A stretch of 64,000 bases of DNA from Carnegiea gigantea. Its lineage: Eukaryota > Streptophyta > Magnoliopsida > Caryophyllales > Cactaceae. The position numbers were made by a program, and so were the translations under genes. The notes beneath the pieces are model-generated. The model did no database searches and was not told the origin of the DNA. It worked only from the letters and a program-made list of their open reading frames with translations. This document shows positions 57,960 through 64,000 of the stretch, piece after piece; the stretch's first letter is position 1; each line of letters opens with the position of its first letter. The stretch is from the NCBI GenBank assembly GCA_029747015.1, contig JAKOGI010000009.1, positions 2,396,501 through 2,460,500 on the forward strand, read 5' to 3'.

Positions 57960-60713
57960 TAAACAGAAGTGAACGTTCCTTCATTAATAATGAAAAGAGC
58001 ACAACTCTTTACAACCAAAATAAAAACAGAAAACAAAACAAACGCAAACAAAATGAAGGGGCGGGGACTGCACGTTGGGCTCTTCACCATCCTCATGCTC
58101 TTCTCCCTCAGAAGCGCCGACTTCAGCTTCTAGGGGGTTGGCGGCCTCGTCTCCGGCAGCCTCGCCGTCGGTTAAAGGAGGGATAAACTCGACCTCCTCC
58201 GGATCGCGGCCCTCCGCGGCGGCCCGCTCGCGCTCATCCACAAAGTGAAGGTACGTCATGAAATATTGGTCATCTTCAAACTCGCTGACAAGGGTCAGCC
58301 CGACCTTGCGGAGGTACCCGAGGGTGTCGGAGCGGCCCTATTGGTAGCCCTGCTCCTTGGCTTGGACCGCATCAGCCGCGGCCTTCTCCAGCTGATGCTG
58401 CAACCCTTTCTTCTCAGTCTTACAGGCCTCAAGGTCCGCCTGCAGTCTTTCGCAGCGCCATTGGTACTGCGAGACGAGCCCCTTGACAGTCGCCGGCACT
58501 CCGCGACAGCCTTCACCCTTCGAGTGAAGACCTCGGCCATAGCTATTTCTTCCTCCGTCACCTTGGGGGGATCCGAAGCCCCAGGAGCTGCCAAGTCGCA
58601 GGACTTAACTATGTCCTGGAGAAGAGAGAGCCTGACGCCCGGGTCCGCCTTGATGAAGTTGGCTGAGGGCCGCGGAGCGAGTTCGAAGGCACCGCTGGCC
58701 GCTGGGGTCGCGACTCCGATAGTTTTTGAAGGGGTGAGGTGCTCTTGCTTGGCCGGGGTACGTTCCCCTAATGACCGGCTCCCCGATTGGTGAGGGGCCG
58801 ACTGCTTAGCTTCGCCTCCCTACTTGCGTTGGGGCAGAAGCCACGGCCTCACCTGGCTGTCCATCGGTCCTCTGCTTCTTCCAAGCCGGCAGGCTCACAG
58901 CGGGCCTCTTTCCGCGAGGTACAAGGGAGGGCACCTGCGAGAAAAAGCTTAGTCTATGTATCCCAAGAGAAACTAAGGGAGGAGTGACGAGTCAGCTCAT
59001 ACACCGTACCTTCTTGGCCTACTGAGTAACAAGGTGCTGCCTCTCCTCCTCCCGCCTGCATTCGGCGTCGGCCGCTACCTGTTCAGGAGTGGCGTCTCCG
59101 GTCTCGAAGACCGTCAGCCGCACCCTCGCTTAATCTGCATAAAGCAAACAGGAAGTCAGGTCAGCACTAAACATAAAACTAGTTAGCATTGGGACGACTA
59201 AGTACCCCTCGTATAATTCTTAAGAATCAGAATGTTGGCTGTGGCAAGGAAGAAGTCATTGGTGAAAAACTTTAGTCTAGGAAGCCAATTTAACGGCTCC
59301 CGGTCACTGGACTTGCTCCTCCTTTTCTCGGGCCCCTTCAAGGACTCAATTGCTTGAGCCATGAGCCTAGAAATGGGCCGAGGTTTATCATCCTCGTGTA
59401 TATAGAACTGAAAGTAGCAGGCGATCCTCCGCTCGTTGACCGTAGGCTCCCCAAAAGGTTCCGCACGGGCTTTCCTTCATTGTAGTTAGGGACGTCCCCC
59501 CCAACCTGATGCCCTGCGTAGGAAGAGGAAGTCATACTTCTAGTGCTTCACTTTCGATTTCTTCTCAATAGCTATCATGAAGCCCGACCTATTGTTAAAG
59601 CAATACCACCCCAAGTCCCCAGTCTCCTTAGGAGCCCTTTGAATGGTATGAATGAGGTCGAACGCCCGAGCCGAACAAGTAAGGCCGTGCAACTCACAGG
59701 TCGCTGTAAAGGAACAAATGTTGTGCCAGGAAGTGGGCACGACCTGCGTGGGCACCAATTCGTACTTATTTAATATCTCCCTGATCACGGGATGAAGGGG
59801 GGAAATGGAGACGATAGTTTAGCGCCGACCGATAAAACGCCATACACTTGGCGGGCAGCTCATTCACGGTGGCATCCGCCTCAGGAATCACGAAGGAATA
59901 CTCGGCGGGCAGGAGACACTACTTCTCGAGGGTCGGCCTTTTTAAGTTAGTGACGACCTTGGGATCAGGAAAGTGACTGCCCAGACCATCCTGCGGGTTC
60001 GAGCAAGTTGGGCCCCCGGGGAATTCCGACCCTTCGGCCACGATCTCTGTGACTGGAGGCGTGCTGCCTTTAAGTTTAAGCACTGACTTGCCCGGTCCCA
60101 ATGATGCTTCAGGGGAGGAAGAGCTTGTAGAAGCCCTCTCCGAAGACAAGCTCCTCGAGGAATGCCCAGAGGAAGAGCTGGATGAGCCTGTCCCCAAGGA
60201 AGCACTAGAACTAGTGGAGGCCACTTTGGCCTCCGGATTGGACTGAGGAGGAGCTAAATAGGGATTACCTAGTGTGCCCTCGGCCAGCAACTCCTCCGAT
60301 GACCTGATGCGTGGAGTAGACTTGGTCTTGGCCATCCTGCAAACCTGGAAGTCAGGCATATAATTAGCTATGGTGATCTCCCAAGGATACGTCACCTCCA
60401 CCTCAGGGCTAAGAATGCTGGGGGTGGAGGAATACTCACAGCTGGACCATGAGGGAGTGCCCGGCTCAAAAGGAGGAACGGTATAGGGAATCTTTTTGGG
60501 TTCCCTATACTTATTCTTTCGGGGGACGCCAGCCACCATCCGGCCATCAATAAAGGTCGGGAGGTTAGAGAATTGCAGGTGCCGACCCTCTACTTGGGGG
60601 CCGACTAGCCCCTCAGGGACGTCCCCACTAGACGAGCAACCTGACGACATAATATACAACAAATAGTGCTTCGAGAGGACATGAATGTGTACCTGTAAGT
60701 GATGAAGATTCAA
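57960..60713 (-). pseudogene. Antisense ORF 1 (Transposase_28-like) of the Retand-like element
   Basis: Minus-strand coding begins at Met 60713 or 60650. A Ser-rich N-terminal half (to 59919) carries a KKIPYTVPPFEPG segment. Next comes a globular segment (59540-59910) with FPLHPVIREILNKYELVPTQ, LGWYCFN and KSKVKH-(stop) KYDFLFL, in the style of the 'putative gypsy-type transposon' family (Transposase_28). Then NERRIACYFQFYI and PLNWLPRLKFFTND follow (59210-59470). A Glu/Arg-rich coil lies at 58300-58790, and an acidic end at 57984-58259. Stops separate parts. Such antisense ORFs are known from Tat/Retand-type elements; their role is unknown. TATA-like TATATAAG lies at 60906-60913. Confidence 0.75.
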
Positions 60714-60905
60714 AGACCTGGTTGAAGATGGGGATGAGCGTTCAAGTAAACCTTTGAAGATGCAAAGGGGCAGCTTGAGGTGCTACCGTGAATTTGAAGG
60801 AAGAATGGGGAATGGAGAGCAAAGCCTCTCTCTCTAATAGTTATTTCTCTCTCTAAGGATGAAAGTGTATGAAAAACAAATGACCCCCCTTAATGGATGC
60901 TCACC

Positions 60906-60913
60906 CTTATATA
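60906..60913 (-). promoter_or_regulatory. TATA-like box upstream of antisense ORF 1
   Basis: TATATAAG on the minus strand, about 200 bp before the first Met. The sequence between (60720-60900) is purine/pyrimidine mixed and is the likely leader. Confidence 0.5.
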
Positions 60914-61099
60914 GAGCGAAAAGGCGTGGCACATACCCCAATGAAATTCAATGGGCTCACCTCCTCCCAACCGACGCCACGTGGCACCCCATCACTGCTA
61001 CGTCACAGCCAACGGCAGAGGATCTCACGAGAGAAGGGGTCTCCAGAGGCGCGTCAAAGTAGCCAGCCGTTCTACACCCAGCCTTAAGGGCCGGTGGTC

Positions 61100-62045
61100 T
61101 TGGGTAAGAGTCAGCAAGCATGACCTCTTGGCCGGTCGCTACGCTCTTAGCCCCACGAGGGGCTAAAAGTCAGCAAGCACGACCTTATGACCGATCGCAA
61201 CACTCTTAGCTCTATCGGGGGCTAGGAGTCAGCAAGCATGGCCTCATGCCCGGTCGCTACACTCTTAGCCTCACTGGAGGCTAAGGGTCAGCAAGTACGG
61301 CCTTATGGCCGGTCGCCACACTGTTAGCTCCACCGGGGGCTCGAAGTCAACAAGCACCGCCTGATGGCCGGTCGGTACACTCTTAGCCCCACTGGAGGCT
61401 AAGGGTTAGCAAGCACGGCCTAATGGCCGGTCACTACACTCTTAGCCCTACTGGGGGCTAAGAGTCAGTAAGCACGGCCTTATGGCCGGTCGCTATACTC
61501 TTAGCCCCACTGGAGGCTAAGGGTCAGCAAGCACGGCCTGATTGCCGGTCACTACACTCTCAGCCCCACTGGGGGCTACGAGTCAGCAAGCACGGCCTTA
61601 TGGTCGGTCGCTACACTCTTAGCCCCACTAGGGGCTCAAGGACGGTAAGCACGGCCTCATGGTCGGTCACTACACTCTTAGCCCCACTGGGAGTTAAGAG
61701 CCAGCAAGTACGGCCTCATGGCTGGTCACTACACTCTTAGCTCCACTGGGGGCTAAGAGTCAACAAGCGTGACCTTATGACCGGTTGCTACACTCTTAAT
61801 CCCACTGAAGGCTAGGGGTCAGCAAGCACGACTGACTGGGGGCTAAGGGTCAACAAGCACGGCCTTATGGCCGGTCGCTACACTCTTAGCCCCACTGGGA
61901 GCTATGAGTTAGTGAGCACGGCCTCATGGCCGGTCGCTACACTCTTAACCCCAATGGGGGCTAAGGGTTACTCAGCACGGCCTTACAGCCGGATTGGTGG
62001 CTAGGGGTCCTCACGCACGGCCCAATGGCCAGTCGGCACGCCCCT
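61100..62045. repeat. Tandem hairpin array B (~16 units of 58-60 bp)
   Basis: Units read roughly 'gtcagcaagcacggcc', 'ttatggccggtcgctacac', 'tcttagccccactgggggct'. Most units carry the inverted repeat CTTAGCCCC ... GGGGCTAAG. It is related to array A but with 'gtcagcaag' instead of 'ggtccttgag'. It lies downstream (minus sense) of antisense ORF 2. Confidence 0.92.
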
Positions 62046-62219
62046 AAGCACCCCCGCAAAGACCAAGGGATCTTAAGCCTGGCTTCACAGCCTTTCCACA
62101 TCACACGAAGACAAGAAGCAAGTCGTACAGGATCAGTTTTCATTGCGGTATTCATGCTAATACAAGCGACTAAAGGGAAAACGAGACAATACAAAAGAAG
62201 ATACGAAACGAAGCTAAAT

Positions 62220-62516
62220 CTACTCCTCATCACTAGAAAGGGCCGGAGGACCGGCCAACCCTGAACCTTCCTCCTGGCCGTCTCGGGCGCCTTGGACCTC
62301 TACTTCATCGGCTGGGCGATAAAGCTGCGCTCTCCTGATTACACAGTCCATGCAATCCAACCAAACCTCAAAGGTTGACCACCTTAGGCCTACCAGCAAC
62401 GACTTCATACTCTCTGCCGTGTACTCGTGAGCCACGCCCAGCAGCATGGCGTAAAATATCGCCTGAACTATTTCAAGGAGCTCAAACTCGGCTGTTGCGC
62501 CTGCGGCCTCGGCCAA
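62220..62516 (-). CDS. Antisense ORF 2 (98 codons, unknown function)
   Basis: An intact frame on the minus strand. It has FELLEIVQAIFYAMLLGVAH followed by LRWSTFEVWLDCMDCVIR and an acidic tail ending SSDEE. A TATA-like TATAAATA lies at 62753-62760. The upstream reading (62530-62769) is open in another frame, so the true start could be further upstream or in an upstream exon. It resembles antisense ORF 3. I do not recognise a family; the protein is predicted helical by eye. Confidence 0.4.
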   Translation of the reverse strand: MAEAAGATAEFELLEIVQAIFYAMLLGVAHEYTAESMKSLLVGLRWSTFEVWLDCMDCVIRRAQLYRPADEVEVQGARDGQEEGSGLAGPPALSSDEE

Positions 62517-62752
62517 CGAGAAGCGCCAGCATCATACGTGGAAATCTTCGGGAAGCGGGCGAGGCGGACGTGAAGCGCTCCTCGAATGCCAAATGAAGGT
62601 CTCTCCCACATAATTGGCTACCTCTCTCATATTGTGAATAAGAGGGAATGCCATGCTTACAAAGGAAACAGAGACACTGGCCTCTCTCCCTACATTTGCT
62701 ACCACTCTGGAGAGATAAAAACTCGAGTATCCCATGTGGGAGAAGGATGATG

Positions 62753-62760
62753 TATTTATA
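62753..62760 (-). promoter_or_regulatory. TATA-like box upstream of antisense ORF 2
   Basis: CCCC-TATAAATA-CATC on the minus strand, about 240 bp before the ORF's Met. Confidence 0.5.
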
Positions 62761-62884
62761 GGGGAGCAATTGCGGGAACTGAAGGCAAGGGAAACTCCCA
62801 AGAACCTAATGGCCAATCCATCTTAGACACGTGTCCATTCGACTAGCATGAATTAATTGCAATCAAAGAAACACACTATTCAAC

Positions 62885-63502
62885 AAAAATATAAAAGTAT
62901 GGTCTTTATTACAGATTGGCATAAGCAGTGCAAAGCAGAAACAGAAGAAAACATTAATGAAGGGGGGCGTGCATATACAGGATTAACGTCCTCCTCCTGC
63001 TTGACGTCGCCCCAAGGGGGGGCCGCTTCCCAGGGGCTGCATCCTCATCCGTCGCTCCCCTACCCGAGCTCTCTTCCTGACGACCGGCTCCCGCGTTCTC
63101 CCCCAAACCGCCCTTTGGGCGGAATCGAGTTTCGTAGATCCGATCACCAAATAACCAGATCCACGACTAGAAGGCACTCCAACGCAGTTCAGTAAGGGCC
63201 AACTCCAACGACCGAAGCCTCTGTCCCTGCAGCACCACAAGCCTTTCAGCCTCGTTTAGAAATATTGCGTAGAAGATCACCTGGGGTAATTCCGGAAGCT
63301 CATAGTGCTCGGCAGCTTGTTCAGCCATGGCCAGCTCAAAGCCCGGGCAAAGGGCCTGAAAGTCTTTTGGGAGGGGTGACGGGGGAAAAGCAATCCCACA
63401 TCGGTCCCATGAAAAATGGTAGGTGACCAACTCACCCATCGCTTTTGTATCAAGGGAACGTGGAAAAGCCATTTGGAGAAGCCTGGTAGCTGCTATTGCC
63501 AA
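62885..63502 (-). CDS. Antisense ORF 3 (unknown function)
   Basis: A minus-strand frame from Met 63502 gives 111 residues with ELPELPQVIFYAIFLNEAER and ELALTELRWSAF, then TAG at 63169-63167. Beyond that stop the same strand continues in readable sequence to about 62983 (Gly/Arg-rich). An AATAAA on the minus strand near 62897-62902 would serve as a poly(A) signal. It shares the FYA and LRWS motifs and their spacing with antisense ORF 2. Function unknown. Confidence 0.4.
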
Positions 63503-63538
63503 ATAAGGAAGTGTGGGAAACCCTACCTCGAGGGTTGC

Positions 63539-63546
63539 CTTTTATA
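63539..63546 (-). promoter_or_regulatory. TATA-like box upstream of antisense ORF 3
   Basis: TATAAAAG on the minus strand, 37 bp before the first Met of the ORF, so a transcript start would fall close to the start codon. Confidence 0.5.
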
Positions 63547-63726
63547 ATGGAGATTGCAGCAGTTTTATGCATACACTATTCAAGCCTCGTAACCCGTGCA
63601 TCTATGGATGGTGGTGCCAGGGCCGTCCATTTCCAAGGCTCGATTCCCGAGGGCCTCTGGATGCATGACGACTGAGAACGGTGGTCCACATTCTACCTGA
63701 CTACTTGTCTGACTCGACATACAGGT

Positions 63727-63743
63727 AAAATGTGGGGGCTAAG
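63727..63743 (+). promoter_or_regulatory. Polypurine tract of the Retand-like element
   Basis: AAAATGTGGGGGCTAAG abuts the TG of the 3' LTR. Confidence 0.7.
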
Positions 63744-64000
63744 TGATTGGGGAAAAATTCAACTCTTCCTAAATGGACTCTTACACGTCCATTTTACAGA
63801 CCAGGCCTATATGTGGGTTGGTGGGCCCAAGAGGAATCACCCTAGGGGCACCCTCAGGCCCATACTTACTCAGGGGTCCAGAACGCAACCCTAGAGGCCT
63901 CCTTTGGGCCCTACCGCTCCGAGACCGGCGGTCCGTGCGGGCACTCCAGGTAAAGTTACTATTTTACCCTTTCTTGAGAGGACTATAAATAGTTACCTAT
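63744..64000 (+). repeat. 3' LTR of the Retand-like element (first half)
   Basis: TGATTGGGGAAAAATTC and onward, collinear with 50986-51242. It has an intact TATA box CTATAAATA (63983-63991). The window ends within it. Confidence 0.92.

Larger units (their letters stand above)
50986..64000 (+). mobile_element. Tat/Retand-like Ty3/gypsy element (runs off the window)
   Basis: 5' LTR 50986-51499 (514 bp, TGATTGGGG to GGAATCA). The 3' LTR starts at 63744 and is cut by the window end. About 12.2 kb of body: gag, protease, RT, RNase H, a second archaeal-type RNase H, integrase, then a long 3' region with tandem arrays and three antisense ORFs. The second RNase H and the antisense Transposase_28-like ORF point to the Tat lineage (Retand/Grande relatives). 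The left target site is CCCAC (50981-50985). The two LTRs differ at roughly 15-20 of ~255 comparable sites. Confidence 0.92.

Noticed and set aside
58245..58987. Plus-strand ORFs of 182 and 66 codons
   Set aside because: They lie opposite antisense ORF 1 and show only its complementary bias.
60049..60246. Acidic plus-strand ORF
   Set aside because: Complement of the Ser-rich part of antisense ORF 1.
57313..62045. CRISPR array
   Set aside because: Units are contiguous tandem repeats without unique spacers, in a plant retrotransposon.

Overview
The window is nuclear DNA of a flowering plant, almost certainly a eudicot. It has spliced plant genes, an intronless plant-type presenilin, CACTA, PIF-like and other TIR elements, LINEs, and Ty1/copia and Ty3/gypsy retrotransposons. 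Small elements with GTGAGACCATCTCAC and GGGCCTGTTCTTTT ends recall Caryophyllales genomes, but that placement is a weak inference. I saw no bacterial, organellar, rRNA, tRNA or CRISPR feature.

Layout: (1) 1-0.9 kb: first coding exon of a probable respiratory burst oxidase (RBOH) gene on the minus strand, whose intron begins in a compound microsatellite. (2) 1-12 kb: gene-poor DNA with small TIR elements, a complete non-autonomous CACTA element (4517-7630, TSD AGT) and two related elements, one inside the other (9659-11136 and 10369-10740, both with TGA duplications). (3) 12.2-21.5 kb: the genic island. A three-exon POLAR-like gene (+) converges on a four-coding-exon mitochondrial glycine-rich RNA-binding protein gene (-, RBG5/ORRM4-like). 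(4) 21.9-32.9 kb: a small TIR element split by a decayed chromovirus (22767-32660, minus, TSD GGAAC). (5) 33.1-39.0 kb: an RTE-type LINE split by a solo LTR (35483-38476). (6) 40.1-40.7 kb: an RNase H remnant of an L1-type LINE. (7) 41.2-64.0 kb: a presenilin gene cut twice. A copia element (41304-50398), itself carrying two solo LTRs with perfect 5-bp duplications (TCTAC, AAACC), sits after codon 33. A Tat/Retand-like gypsy element (50986 to beyond the window) cuts the gene before the second catalytic motif.

The Retand-like element is the most unusual object. Besides sense gag-pol it carries three antisense coding units, each preceded by a TATA-like box. The largest is a Transposase_28-like antisense ORF; the other two are a pair of short proteins that look paralogous. 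Two arrays of a ~60-bp repeat, with a hairpin in each unit, lie downstream of the first and second antisense units.

Most transposon genes here are dead. Many premature stops in the retroelements are TAG or TAA where a Gln codon would be expected, as C-to-T decay of methylated DNA would give. The probably functional host genes are the POLAR-like gene, the RBG5-like gene and, if it continues leftward, the RBOH-like gene.
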